Shown here piece by piece: positions 1 through 12,328 of a stretch of DNA of 64,000 nt; positions within the stretch are counted from its first letter, which is position 1; the number at the start of each line of letters is the position of its first letter. The translations under genes and the position numbers were made by a program. A model generated the notes under the pieces. It saw nothing but the letters and a program-made list of their open reading frames with translations. It did no database searches and was not told the DNA's origin. Source of the stretch: Stropharia rugosoannulata (lineage: Eukaryota; Basidiomycota; Agaricomycetes; Agaricales; Strophariaceae); NCBI GenBank assembly GCA_028532985.1, contig JANCIK010000004.1, forward strand, positions 1,240,001 to 1,304,000, read 5' to 3'.

Positions 1-1508
1 ACATACGGCGAGCGTGCTAGGCGGATTGATAGATATGTAACAGCACCACTGCATACTACAGCGCCCATTTTAAATAATGGCGGCGTGCTAATAGTGCACG
101 CGTTGCATGCTCAGCGCCTCGGATCGTATGAGCATCAGTGTCATCCTGCGTTGCGTGACGGCGTCAGGGAGTGTAGATACTACGACATGCGACATGATAT
201 GTTCTCCCGGAGGGGCCCTACTGGGCGTATCCGCCGATCCTCAGGCCTCGGGCGTTAGTCATTGGTGCTAGGCAGCGATCAGTCGTCAAAGCTTCAGGCT
301 TCACGGATGCGTCCAAGGAGTCAAGACGGCAAACTGGCCTCAGGTCAAGCTCCAAGAACTCGAGCGGTGTCCGACCGTCCGCTCGAACGTGCTTCAGCTT
401 TTAACTAAATCTTTGGGTGGCCGGAAATTTTCCAGGCCCAAGGCTCGGCGCCTGTGCTGAGAGGACGGAAAGCGGGTAGGATATAAATGGACGGCATCGT
501 GCATATACGCCATTGGATGGCCAGGACGCTTGTATGATTTGGCCTGATAGACTCGGGGACAGGGCGTCGGGTCGGACTGGATTGGAAGCCAGGGGGCGGG
601 CGGGGTGACGAAAGTTGGCCGCAGACGAAGTAAGTTGTCTGCAATCAAAGACAGTCAGTTAGTATGTATTGTATGGGTGGGCGTACCCACGATAATAGAC
701 CTCGAAGGCTGTCGGACAGCGGTGACAGCAGCTAAGAACTCGGTAAGGGCGACATCTGGGCAGTGGGCCACACCCAGCCGGGCAGCGCGCTATTTTCGGG
801 GTGGCAGGCGGGCCCTGGCCACGGGCGCTGGGGAAGGGACTAGTTGGGGCGCACGCGTGCTTTCGAGACGGGTTTTGGAGACGCGCTAGTGCGCTGTGCA
901 GTTAGGCGCTGTAGGGCCTGGTGTAGATTGTCGGTGCGACCCTGATTCTATTTTTATTGTAGAGGGCGGGTGGTGAGTACCCCGCATTCTGTGGACAATG
1001 ACATGATAATTAAGTAAATAGGCGCTGGCTGCTGTGGCTCTGTGCGGCGGGGCTTTGTGCTCTGGCTAAACATGGAACGATGATTTACACGATTTGCTCG
1101 TGCTCTGGAGGTGCTCAGAAGGCTGCTCTGAAGAGGCTGACGCGGGGCTGCTGAGTCAGTGACACAGGCCGGCGGTGGCACAAATTACACGCGCGCCAAT
1201 GGAATGGACGGGTGCAGCCCGACGGTGGGCCGAGCCGACAATGGGCCGATGGTGGTGTCTAATGCCGCTGGGGATGGGCACAAACGTGCAGGAGCAATGA
1301 CGGTGGGCGATAGATCGTGTGCACGCGCTATTAATAGGCGGGACAGGGTGGCCGACGTGAGGATCATTACGCAGAGCGGAGTCGGGGACGGGGCAACCGA
1401 TAAGGCTGCCATATATGGCAAGATCATGTGTGTCTCGCCGCGAAGCCGGGCGTGTCATATTTCTGGGATAAGCGTTTGTTGCCAAGGTTGTCCGCATGGC
1501 TGACAGAT
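1..1508. other. No gene recognised upstream of the kinase
   Basis: Both strands were read. The open frames here are short, overlap one another on opposite strands and match no family I know. The stretch is GC-rich and probably holds the 5' leader and promoter of the kinase that starts at 1509, but I see no specific element. Confidence 0.4.
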
Positions 1509-4156
1509 ATGGCGTCCACCAGCATCTCATCCGCCGTCCAGTCCTCCTTCCTCATTGCTACATCTATCATGCTCGACCCCGCCCACCCACCTACCATGCT
1601 CCTCGTCCCCTCCGACCCCGACCTTGCCGACATCCCCGATCCCCGGCACAACATGCTCCCCACGTCTCACCCATCTCCCCGCCGGAGCCCCTCGCCGAGT
1701 CGCGAGTCCTCCATCTCCACAACATCTAAATCCTCCAGGTTTCGTTTCAACAGGAAGCCCTCCTTCATGCTCGACTCATCCCCCGCCCCAAAGCACCACT
1801 CACACAAGTCGGGCGCCCTCCACGACCTCAAGCGCTTCCTCAACCACCACATCCCCCACCCGAGCCATCCCCCCCACTCAAATCCACAGACACCCGTCAC
1901 TCCCCATCGCAGAAACTCCATCCTTGATCCTGCTGCACCCGCCACCCCCGCCCACGTCAAGCAGAGCAAGGACCGAACGCCCTCTCCCCCTCCCTCTCCA
2001 GGCGCGACCGCCCACCACCCCCGCCACGGCTCACACCACCATCCACATCCCATCCACTCTCTCCACGACGCAACCCAGGCCCACCTCGCAAAAAAGTACG
2101 GCAAGTGGGGTCGTGTCCTCGGCAGCGGCGCAGGTGGCACCGTTCGTCTCATCAAGGGCAAGAATGGCGGTGCCATATATGCCGTAAAGGAGTTCAGGCC
2201 AAAGCGCAGCGGCGAGTCCGAAAAGGAGTACCAGAAAAAGGTCACCGCAGAGTTCTGTGTCGGCTCCACCCTCAAGCATCCAAACATCATCGAAACCGTC
2301 GACATCGTCTACGACCATGGCCATTATTACGAGGTCTGTCTCACTTGTTTATCTCTCTCCCCCATCCAGTCCCCCTCATCTTCCATTAGGTCATGGAATT
2401 TGCTCCCTTTGACCTCTTCTCCGTTGTCATGTCAGGCAAGATGTGTCGCCCCGAGATTTACTGCGTCTTCCGTCAAATATGCGACGGTGTCGAGTATCTC
2501 CACGAAATGGGTCTCGCTCATCGCGACCTCAAGCTCGATAACTGCGTCATGACTTCAGAAAACGTCGTCAAGCTTATCGATTTTGGCACCGCGACCGTCT
2601 TCCACTATCCAGGCAAGGCCCACACGCCTGCCACCGGCATAGTCGGCAGCGACCCTTACCTTGCCCCGGAAGTCCTCAACGGAGAGTCCTACGACCCACG
2701 TAAAACGGATGTCTGGAGCTTGGCCATTATATTTCTCTGCATGGTTTTGCGTCGTTTCCCTTGGAAAATACCCGATCCCAAGACAGACCCAAGCTTCAAG
2801 GCTTTCGTGGCTGCCCATCCTGATCTTTCCGTCAAGCCTCTTCCCAAGCCTGCCAAGCGCCAGCTATCTCAACCCCACCTTCTAGCACCGCCCCCGGCTT
2901 CTTCGCGTCTTCCTGTTCGCGGAGCTACTATGCCCCACATTCAAACTATAGACGGGATGCAGGTGCCACATCAACAACGCAGCCATACGAACGAGTCTTC
3001 CAGCAGCGCCGGGTCGTCAGAGACTACATCACTCTTGACCAACTCCTCGGGCGGGTACGGTGGCGGCATCTCGGACGGACAGAGCACGGCAACCACCGAT
3101 CCTCCGTCAAGATTTGTCAGCGCGAATGGCAGCAGCGACATTCCAAAGCCGGATACCTATGACGTTCATCACCGCGTCCTGAATGCGGTAAACATCTCCT
3201 CCCGCCGCAACTCGGCGGTGCAGAGCCGTAGCACCACTACATTGCCCAACATGAACCTACGCCCGTCGGAGAGCCCGGAGGAGATGGATCCGTCCGTTCT
3301 AACGTATCCACGCCCGGGAGACTCCACGGAAAGCTTACCGCCCGCACTCTACACGCCTGCTGCTGATTTACTCACGCCCCGCGGGAACCCGTCTACTTTG
3401 AGCTTCCCCGTACGTCCAGAGGCCATGCGCAACGCTGCAGCACGCTTCGACACGCACAACAGCTACGCAAGCACGACTAGTAGCGGCGACAGCCTTGTGA
3501 GCGCCGATCGGGATGGGGAGAGCTCGCTGACGGACGTGCAGATTGTGGAGGAGTCGGACGAGGATGGCGATAAATCGTGCGATGGAGCACCCCGTGCTCC
3601 CGATGTGTTCCCATCAGAGCTGGTCCACGAGCCCAGTGAGACACCCACAGAGCGTCCACCGACCATCATCACGCCGCCCCCGCCGCCCGAACCCGTCCAG
3701 AGCGCACCCAAGAAGCGTCTCCAGCGATCAGACAGCGTAACGACGTTCCACGGTGGCGGCGCAGAGTCGATCTTCCGCCTTCTCCCACGTGAGACGCGGC
3801 CCGCGCTCCGCCGCATGCTCTTCGTCGAGCCTGCGTCACGGTGTACGCTGACGGACCTATTGAAGGGCAAGGGCAAGACGAGCGGCTTGCTGTGCGGCTG
3901 CCGCGTGGGACTGGCGCGCGATGCACCCGCTGTGCAACCGTTGTCGGACGCCAAGATCGTGAGCAACGGGGTGCCGACTGCGGCGTTTAGTGAAGGGCAC
4001 TGTGTGGACCACGACGACCACGACGCGGCGGACGAGGACGACGGGGACGAGTGGCTCAAGAGCATCGAGCCGTGCTCCAACCCGAGTATTGTGCCCAAAC
4101 ACGTGCATATCAAGGTGCAGGTGGACGAGAAGCAGGGAAAGCGGAAATTCTTCTAG
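1509..4156 (+). CDS. HAL/NPR-type Ser/Thr protein kinase
   Basis: Two exons, 1509-2333 and 2390-4156, with a 56-bp phase-0 intron; about 863 residues. The first 200 residues are Pro/Ser/His-rich and probably disordered. The kinase motifs follow in order: Gly loop [10 protein letters not shown], lysine in [18 protein letters not shown] and LAPEVL. After the FPWKIPDP segment the C-lobe is interrupted by roughly 300 Ser/Pro-rich residues before the final subdomain ([18 protein letters not shown]). This layout fits the fungal Npr1/Hal5/Sat4 group, which regulates plasma-membrane transporters and ion homeostasis. That role is known for the family, not visible here. The ATG at 1509 was chosen because the kinase frame is open from there; in-frame ATGs at 1569 and 1596 are alternatives. 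Confidence 0.85.
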
Positions 4157-6579
4157 GCGAGGTGAGGGTTATCTAGGGGAGAGGGGCCGAGGGTGATGGG
4201 GGCTGGGGGGGATGGGGTCGAGGAAGACGCCGGGGGTCTGGATTGCCTGCGGGGGAGCAGCTTTCTTCGTTCGTTTACCTTATCGGTTCTCTGCCTCATG
4301 AGGGATGGATTGTCGCCGTGCACAATTGCCTCACTCTAGCATATTTAACCTTGCGCTGTCCGCCATGTTCTGGGCTTTGCGTGGCGCAGTGGAGGGCACA
4401 ATACATCACTCAGTTGCTGGCCCCGTATTTCCATAGGGACGTCATTTTCCTGATCACTGCACGCCCAACTAGCTGCTACTCACGAGGAGAACTCGATTGC
4501 GCTAGTCTCCTGTTTCTCGTGTCGGCCTGGACCTCTTATCTGCTTCAGCACACATGCACGCCCGTGCCCACTCTCACATCGTTTTCTGGAGAAGACACTA
4601 CGCACTCTGTCCGCTAGGGTGTTTTTTGTGTCTATGGTTTCGCACATAGACTCCGATCCTTTGTTCGCCTCCCGTCGCGTTCTTGGCCTGATGGATGGAA
4701 CCATCTGGACCTATCCGGTAATGTTATTACCAAATCCCTCTGCGCACCATAAGCACTACCATCTCGGAGAAGCCCATCCCTCTCCTCTTTCGTCATGCTT
4801 TGTTATCTATTACACATCTTTCTCCATTTTCGCATACTGTTCTGCCGCACTAAAGACCGCTATAGTTGGCCACTGGGATCTTTTACCATCCATTATCCAC
4901 ACTACTCATAAACCGGTTCTGACTATGTCCCCCCTTCTCCGCTGCATAAAACGGCTCCCCATTTTATATTTCCCTTTTAAATATATATACACATACATTT
5001 GCTTACATAGATTTCTGTTGTTTTATCGACATCTACCTACATAGTTCAATGCCACGTTCTTCTCATGCTATCACAGCAGTAATACTTAGGCGTAAGATGC
5101 AGTGAGTTTATATATCGGCCGAGGGTGCGTGCTATTATTATGTGAACAACTGCGATACGACATGCCCGACCACCAACATATCCATTCGCAATCCTGCATC
5201 TGAGTAAAGTTGTGAGCGTAACAGTATGGATCCATGCCAAGAGCAGTTGGTCGGTCGGTCGCGCGTGCATGCGACCCTGGCGATGCAGAAGCTTCGCGGG
5301 TGTTCGACGCCTCGGTATGTGGCGCCCATACCTCATTGACCGAGGGCCCTGTATAAGCACTAAGCACGAATGAAATCACCCGTACTCCTTCGGTTCTTCG
5401 TCTTCTTTTGCTATGCGCACTGCTCTCCTTAGCTAGTAGCTTTTACACTCACCCTTTTTTTGCACCCCTCACGTCACCTCTTCGAGGCGCGGTAGTGCGA
5501 GGACCGCGCAGATGGACGTATGCCTTTTCAGATGGCGCGCACGGCGGAAGTATAGGTGCTCTGGATGGAATGGGCAGAAGCGGTCGTGGTGCAGCTAGAT
5601 TACTTAGACGTTGTTTTGGACCGACTGTGAGAGAGTGTGTACGCAGGGCGCATCGCCTCCTTGCCGCACTCCCGCGAGCGAACGCACGGCGGTCGGCGCA
5701 CTGCTCTGGAGGAATAAATTCTAAATGCCTCCCTGCCACGATTCTGCATCCCCAACCCCTGGCTGCATATTTTTTTATTTAAACTATACAGCGAACGGTA
5801 ATTAACGGCCTAGACTGCAGTGGGCCCCGGACGCGTGTTTGAAGTATAGGGCTGCAGGAACGAAAGTATCGGCACTCCGTGCACGGCAGGCCAGAAATTC
5901 GACATTCAAGGGTGCTTGCTCAGCGTGATCGAATCGAAATACTATTACCACACAAGTGCATGTGAACTGGGTGAAAGAACTGAATGACAAGCGAATCATT
6001 CTTTCAAAATACATGCAACGCTCACTGCGGGTGCTCGTAAAATAAATTGAAACTTTTCTGGCATCCCGTTGCACTGACTCGTTTTATCTTGGGAAAATAT
6101 ATGTGCATATGTGCGTGCGTGCAGATGGGCAGGAACGTCGGAAGAATCCTGGAAGACCCTCTGGGCTGGCAGTAATCAAATGATGATGCCTTGATGATGC
6201 GGTGTGTGTGTTTCGTTCAGTGTGGATGTTCAAACGTTCACGCTAGATATTCCCTTCTAAATTGCTCAACAGTATCCTTCCTTCCTTTTCCGCGGTCCGA
6301 TTGCAATGATTTATGCTCCTTCTCGAAAGATATACAAGCGAATTCCTTCCGCATTTTCTATCGCCCGGTTACACCAGAATGGATACAATACCCATTATAT
6401 TCCAGACTAGAAACCACTTGCGGTATATTCTCAGAGCTAAAATCTGGGATTGGAACTTTCCTCCCGCGAGCGTTACTTCTGCCTGTCCCCCCGAAATAAC
6501 TTTAAGCGTCACCTATCCTAAAAGTACAAAGAGCCTAACATAACTGTACATGTGCCCTTCAGATCCGCAAAAGCTACGA
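4157..6579. other. 2.4-kb gap between convergent genes
   Basis: The kinase (+) ends at 4156 and the OS-9 gene (-) ends at 6580, so this stretch lies between two 3' ends. Small open frames occur on both strands (for example 4243-4617, 4619-5044, 5408-5782), but none shows recognisable family motifs or a convincing exon series. It could hold long 3' UTRs, a non-coding RNA or a gene I cannot recognise. Confidence 0.35.
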
Positions 6580-8612
6580 CTAGAGTTCATCTCGTCGGAG
6601 ATCTTTTCCTCCGTTAGTGTGTTCTTTCTTATCTTGTTTTCTGTCGTCTTTTGTGTCGTCTACGTCTGGCTTGAGTTTGATAACCTGTGCCTGGACGTTA
6701 ATTCCGGCAGCACGAAGGGCATCAACGAGGCGCTCGCTATCAATCGAATCGACCTCATTCTCGTCCATCTCCAGGTAGAAATCATTGTCCTGGAGGTCAT
6801 TACCGTTCTTGGCGACGCCATCCGGTCCTACGATTGCTTCTAGGGTTTTCCGCAGTAAGTCATTGAAAACCTTCTCTCTGGCTGTCAAAGGGTCCGCGCT
6901 TCCCGATCCCTTCTCTCCCTTAGCTGTGGCAGGTGAAGGGAGAACTGTCTTGCGTAGCGGGAATTTAACGGGGTGGTCCGCCGTAGGTAAATTCAGCGGG
7001 GCTGGCGGCGTGGTGTCGACGATTTCGCGGCACCGTATTTCTGCCTCCCCGCCCACATCTTGCCGGGACTTGAATCCTGGTTCGCCACATAAACGTGGCG
7101 TATGCACGACCAGCACGTAGGAGCATGTTTTTGTTTCTTTCACAAAAAGAATATGGTCTGTCATTTGCATCGAGCAATGGAACTAAGTATAGCACCAGTC
7201 GACACACGGATTGTCGTAGGACGGCCAAAACGGGGAATACGAGGCGGCGGTCAAAAAAGGCGACGTCAGGTGGACAAGGGAGATGTAATTGTAGATAAAT
7301 AAAATCAGAAGTCGTGACTAAATAATGGGGGAATGGGAGAAATGGCAAGCTCACCTGGACCTCGACTTGACGAGGATAGCCTGTCTTGTCACAAATGGTC
7401 CCGTCATCCCATTTCTGCACGAGATAGCGCGAACCAGCACTTCGGGCGAGCTCCAAGTTCGCCGCTTGGGCATTTTGCTCAGCCACTGTCAAATCAGCTC
7501 CGGGCTCTGGATTACGAGGTGCACGGCCTAGTGTATAAGATTCCCACTGAAAAAGGCAGGAACCAGGTTAATAACAGACAAACCGATAATCAAACTTTCA
7601 GCAAGAACAATTACCTCAGGGTCTTCTTCTGGTTTGTACGTCCCTGCAATTTATGATAGTAGATAAACAGGGGAACGTCAGTAAATTAGTTGACGGGGGA
7701 GGTTTGAATCATAAAAGAAACTAATCTGAAGGTAATTGTGTAGCAACGCAGCAATTATTGTTGCGAAGCATCGAACTGGGAAATAATATGATAAAATGTT
7801 GAGTAAGATTGCGGATGAAAAAAGGAAATCAGGGAGAACGACGTATGGTTACGATGAAAGGGGTGGGAGAGAAGGGTACGGCATTAATCGTCGGAGTGCT
7901 AAGTTAAGAGGAACAAAAATGGGATTTTGCGAGAGTGGGGACGGAGAAATACCTGGAAAGTGTCCCTGGGTGGGTGCAAGCTCTTTGAATTGTCGGATTT
8001 CATCGTTGTGGCAATATGAATAGGTGAACCAGCCTTGTCGGTGCTTTGGGGAATTAAGATTAGACTGAACCAATATTTCGGAGCGAGAAGGACACACGTA
8101 AAGACATGTTCCAGAGAGTGGCTGGAGTAATGACCAGCTGCGGGCAGGCGTTACGTCGCTGTCTGAATCTTCATTCTGGAGGGCAGCGATACTCTCCAGG
8201 GGCTTTGGTATGAAGCAGATGTACGAGTCCCGCGGGCCCATTTTCATGAGTTCCAGCGAATAGTCCGGAGACTGTGACAGATATTCTCAGTTGCTGCTAG
8301 TACGTGCCCAGGATGCGAACGTACGTCAGAGCTGGGAGACGGGGAGCCGGCGTCTTCGCCCGCGCCGATCTCCTTGCGCGACGATGCGGGCGGCCAGCTG
8401 TGGTCCTTCCACGGCTGGTCGAGGAACTCGAGCTCCCCGCCGCGCAGGCCTTCGGCGAGCCAGCGCTGGGCGGTGTCGTTGAGGACGGGGAGGCCGTTGA
8501 GGAAGCTCACGCGGAACTTGGGGAAGGCATAGTTGTCCTCGGGCAGGGAGTGGAGGAGGCGGGCGGTGGCGGCGGCGGCGAGGGAGGCGGCGAGGGAGAA
8601 ATAGACGCGCAT
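6580..8612 (-). CDS. YOS9: OS-9/Yos9-type ER lectin (ERAD)
   Basis: Five exons (8612-8325, 8271-7953, 7643-7615, 7546-7355, 7182-6580) join in phase to 476 residues. The N-terminus is a signal peptide (MRVYFSLAASLAAAATA) followed by the OS-9 start HSLPEDNYAFPKFRVSF. The MRH lectin domain shows GWFTYSYCHNDEIRQF, WDDGTICDKTG and ETKTCSYVLVVHTPRLC, with the expected cysteines. The protein ends in RDEL, an HDEL/KDEL-like ER retention signal as in yeast Yos9. In the family this lectin reads trimmed N-glycans on misfolded glycoproteins and passes them to the Hrd1 ubiquitin ligase. It is divergent from the AT-hook gene, with 346 bp between start codons. Confidence 0.9.
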
Positions 8613-8958
8613 TGGGAGAGAAAGGGGGGCGGGTGGTGGTGTCGTGTCGGGTGCCGGGATGCCGTGATTGGATTGGGGCGGCGCCTGAGATCTGCAGTGG
8701 GGGGAGGGGGGTTACGTGAGCGCCTGCAGAGGGGAACAGGCAGATTGGTGAACGATAATAATAATAATCTCGGTTTGGGTCACAAATGCAGGCGAGGGAA
8801 CAATACATTTCAAACTTGTTCTATAAACGGCAGGGAATTGTTCATTAAAGCCGGCTCTTTCGTCTGTCCCCCACTTCTTTTCCTCTTTCTCGAACCAGGG
8901 CCTTCCCCTGCTTTTCTCCCGCCCGCCTACCCCCCCGCAATCGCGTGCCCCAGAGACA

Positions 8959-9592
8959 ATGTCCACGTCTCCAAAGGACCAGCAGGAAGACAACGCAGAT
9001 AAGCAGTCCGTCGACGAGCTTGCGGATGCTAACCATACCGCTGATGATGGCGAGGCCGGTAAGCGCTGCTTTCCTTCTCCCAATTTCTCCATGCATATGT
9101 CTATATCAAGCTCCCTTGCTTAAATCTCAACTCGATGAAGCGCTCTTCGAATATTAGTGCTAATGGAGAAGGTGATTTTATTATGTCCATCTAGGCGCCT
9201 CGCCCGCTGCTCCCCCCAAACGCGGCCGCGGCCGTCCAAAGGGGAGCAAGAACAAGAAAGGAGCCACGGCCGCGCCCGCTCCTGATAGCCCGACCACGCC
9301 CACCCGAAAGCGCGGTCGTCCGCCAAAGGTGAGCACCTCCCCATCCAAATCGCTTCGCTTTGCGTCGGCGCATCTGCGCATTAATTCCAAAGAAAACCTT
9401 ATTAATTGTCACATGTGCTATCAGGAAAAGAAGGAGGATACAAACGAGCAGCCCGCTCCCAAGCGGCCGCGCGGAAGACCTCCTAAGCCCAAGCCTGCCG
9501 TAGAGGAGACAGCAGCTGCTACAACAACCGACACCGCCGAGTCGAGCGTCAAGAAGAAACGAGGGCGTCCGCCGAAAAAGCCCGCTGCCTAA
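8959..9592 (+). CDS. Small AT-hook DNA-binding protein
   Basis: Three exons (8959-9058, 9195-9328, 9425-9592) give 133 residues. Four AT-hook cores are visible: KRGRGRPKG, RKRGRPPK, KRPRGRPPK and KKRGRPPKK, separated by Ala/Pro/Thr-rich linkers after an acidic N-terminus. AT-hooks bind the minor groove of AT-rich DNA, so an HMGA-like architectural chromatin role is likely. No other domain is seen. Introns interrupt between hooks, and phases (1, then 0) are consistent. Confidence 0.8.
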
Positions 9593-10164
9593 TCCAACAT
9601 TAATGCTCGATCTCGTATATCTCTGCGCCTCCATCTCTTTCATCTAGCAGGCGCTGAGCCTTCTATCTTGAACTTGACCTTCTTCGTATTATGCTGTGCA
9701 TTCTTAGTCTAGGCAGCTTATGACCGACATGATTCCCCGTCTCCTTTCATTTACGCCGCAAAACTTCTTCGCCTTGTTGAACCATATGAACGGACAATAT
9801 TATCCCCGCTTTCTGCTAGTTATTTATTCTACAGTACATATGGCCAGCCTGTCTGCCTTCTAGATTAGGTGTGTATTGTGTACAGTCCATTTTATTCATT
9901 TTGTGAGCCTCGCTTTGAATGATCATCTCGGATTAAATCGTGGCGACCGACAGCCATAAGTCGGCAACACGCTCTAAAGAAGCCATGGGAAGACGGCTTA
10001 TAGACGAAACCAGGAGCTTCTCAACACCTTCTAGATTCAGCCTGATATATTGTGCTCTTCCACTGACCATTATTCTTCACCATAATTGCGCAGTAAATAC
10101 ATATTCTCAAAGCAGGCTATCAGAATCATATTCGCCTTCTGGGATAACAAACTTTGACATTCAT
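9593..10164. other. Gap between convergent genes
   Basis: The 572 bp between the stop codons of the AT-hook gene and the kynurenine monooxygenase gene are AT-rich with only short open frames. Probably 3' UTRs; no element recognised. Confidence 0.4.
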
Positions 10165-12080
10165 TTAGTCCCGTCGTAGGTAATGAAACAGCATTTTTCT
10201 TGTTAACCACATTCCCACCGCTCCAAGCGTAGATACTCCTATCCAACTCGCACCAGTCAAGATGACTGACTGGCGTGCTGCCCTTTCCTGTACAGCAGAG
10301 TAGCTGATATCTGGTCGGAATGTGACCATGGTATATAATGGAAGCCACCCTCTAGGTCTGTCCACTGGATACGGGATCCTAGATAATGTTGGCAAAAGGC
10401 TTGCCAATGGCACTAAGCGAGGCGATGTTAGCGAGTATAAAACATTATCCAACATCTTTCTGAACCAGTAACTAAGAAGAGTTACTGAGTGTCTCATCTC
10501 GACGCTGTCAAGAAACATATCAACATCTAATAATCGAAGTCATCGCAAGAAGGAACGTACTAATTATGCATAGCCAGATCTGAAATAGCGATTAGATCCT
10601 TATGTCTAGTGTCCGTGTAACGTTGAAGGGCATTGTATAAATGTTGATCAATATTTTTATTATCGCCATTACAGGTCGCACGGGTCGATGTGACGCCTTC
10701 TGCATCGAGGAGCGTAGCCAAAATCCTGACGTCTTCAAGACCAGCATTCAAGCCCTGGCCGTAAAAGGGCACCATGGAATGTGCTGCATCACCCAGAATG
10801 ATGGCGCGATCTTTCAAATGATACGGGTTTGCCTGGTAAAAAATCCAAGTCAGCTATATTCAGGAATAATGGTCCATTACGCAGGTGTAATTTTACCCTG
10901 GTACAAATTAGTGAACTCCTGGGGTTATGCTGGAAATCATCCACCAATGATTCCTCGCCAATAGCGCGGAGCGCATCAGGGAAATATAATTTAAACCAGG
11001 AGAGTATGCTGTCGGCGGTATTGAGGCGATCAAATTCGGTGGACGGGGCAAATAAAGTGCATGTAAATGTTTTGTCCTTGTGATATGAATAAATCAAATG
11101 AATAAGTTTAAAAGATGTCCGTGAGATTTTACTTGGTTTGGGAGCGCTATAAGCATGAATGAATGACGAGGCCAGATGTGGAGGTGGTTTGGATCCAGTG
11201 CAAACGTCGGTTCGTCGTTGTGGTTCCGGCCTGCCGGCATTTTTAATTCTAAGTATTCGTCCCTGATATATTCCTGTTGATAATTCATTCTGGGAAAGGG
11301 ATGTCAGGGAGAGTTGATGGGAAAACATCGCCAATAGAACAGTGCGAAGGAAGACAGCTTTACCTAACTACACGCATCATCTGTCGTCGAATGATAGAAT
11401 AACTCCCATCCGCACCGATGCAGAAATCAAAATTGATGAGACTCTCTTTGTTCGAAACAACGTCTATGACGGTCATTGTCTTCTTATCGAAATCCGCAGA
11501 CATAACTCTATTGTTGAAAAATAAATGGATATTAGGAGAACTAGATGCCTCTTCAAGCAGTCCTTCGTTTAAAAGCGTCCTGTCTATGGAATTGATGCAC
11601 TGCATAACGGCAGAATAAACCGACACTGAGTTAGCCGATATCAAGAATAGTAGTGTGTGTGTAACGTACTTGACCATCTCTGTCATAGAACTGGCTGTCT
11701 AGTTCTCCGGATGATTTGTGTATCATGCGCCCTCGCATAGGTATCGCTGATTCGAGAAACCTTTTGGCGGCTGCGGGCTCTATCGATTCCAGTGCAGCGA
11801 TTCCTCTGTGAGAAATAGCAAGATTAATGGACCGCTTTTCCGTTGCGGCCTTGGATGCGGCCAGGCGTATGTCTGTAGCCGATCGAATGATCAGTAGGTA
11901 TTACGACCATGGATGCAAGAGTCATGTTGACAACACGCAGCGTTCATAAGAAAACCCTTACTAACCGGGCCTCCCTTCATATAGATCAACGCTCCAACCA
12001 CGTTTTGCCAGCGCTAACGCAGTTAAGCATCCAACGGGGCCTGCTCCGACGACGACAGCCTTTTTTGCTGGGGGAGACAT
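10165..12080 (-). CDS. BNA4: Kynurenine 3-monooxygenase
   Basis: Seven exons (12080-11966, 11872-11670, 11599-11364, 11289-11133, 11076-10897, 10832-10561, 10504-10165) sum to 501 codons with every phase consistent. Residues 8-15 carry the FAD motif VVVGAGPVG; later motifs are GADGSYS and GDAAHSMVPFYGQGLNAGLEDV, typical of class A flavoprotein hydroxylases. GQ-CINSIDR, DEYLELKMPAG and the C-terminal hydrophobic stretch ending near the stop match KMO specifically. The family uses NADPH and O2 to turn L-kynurenine into 3-hydroxykynurenine at the mitochondrial outer membrane, and the C-terminal helix fits such anchoring. It is head to head with kynureninase, the next enzyme. Confidence 0.93.
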
Positions 12081-12328
12081 GGATGGATTGCGTCTACAGC
12101 GATGATGATGAATAACCTGCGTGCTCAGCACGATAACTAATAGAAATTTCGAAAAATCTAGAGCGTATTATTTTTGAGACAACTCGCGCCATACGGGGTA
12201 TTGGGTCGATGCTAATCAGCCGTTACATAGATAAGATCCGCTTGTAATCTAATCTCCTTTATCAGTGGCCGGATCTTCCTCTATGATCGACCTCCCTTGC
12301 TTTCACCAAACCACAACATATCTCTACC
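12081..12328. promoter_or_regulatory. Shared BNA4/BNA5 bidirectional promoter region
   Basis: Only 248 bp separate the start codons of kynurenine monooxygenase and kynureninase. Two GATA-type cores are visible, GATAAG at 12230-12235 and the reverse form TTATC at 12259-12263. Such sites can be read by AreA-type nitrogen regulators, which would suit tryptophan use as nitrogen source, but the motif is short and could be chance. Confidence 0.5.

Noticed and set aside
1555..2187. 210-codon Pro/Ser/Thr frame over the kinase start
   Set aside because: Shifted frame of the kinase's low-complexity N-terminal region; the kinase frame continues into catalytic motifs.
9191..9643. 150-codon reverse frame over the AT-hook gene
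   Set aside because: Antisense shadow. The forward strand shows four AT-hooks with in-phase introns.
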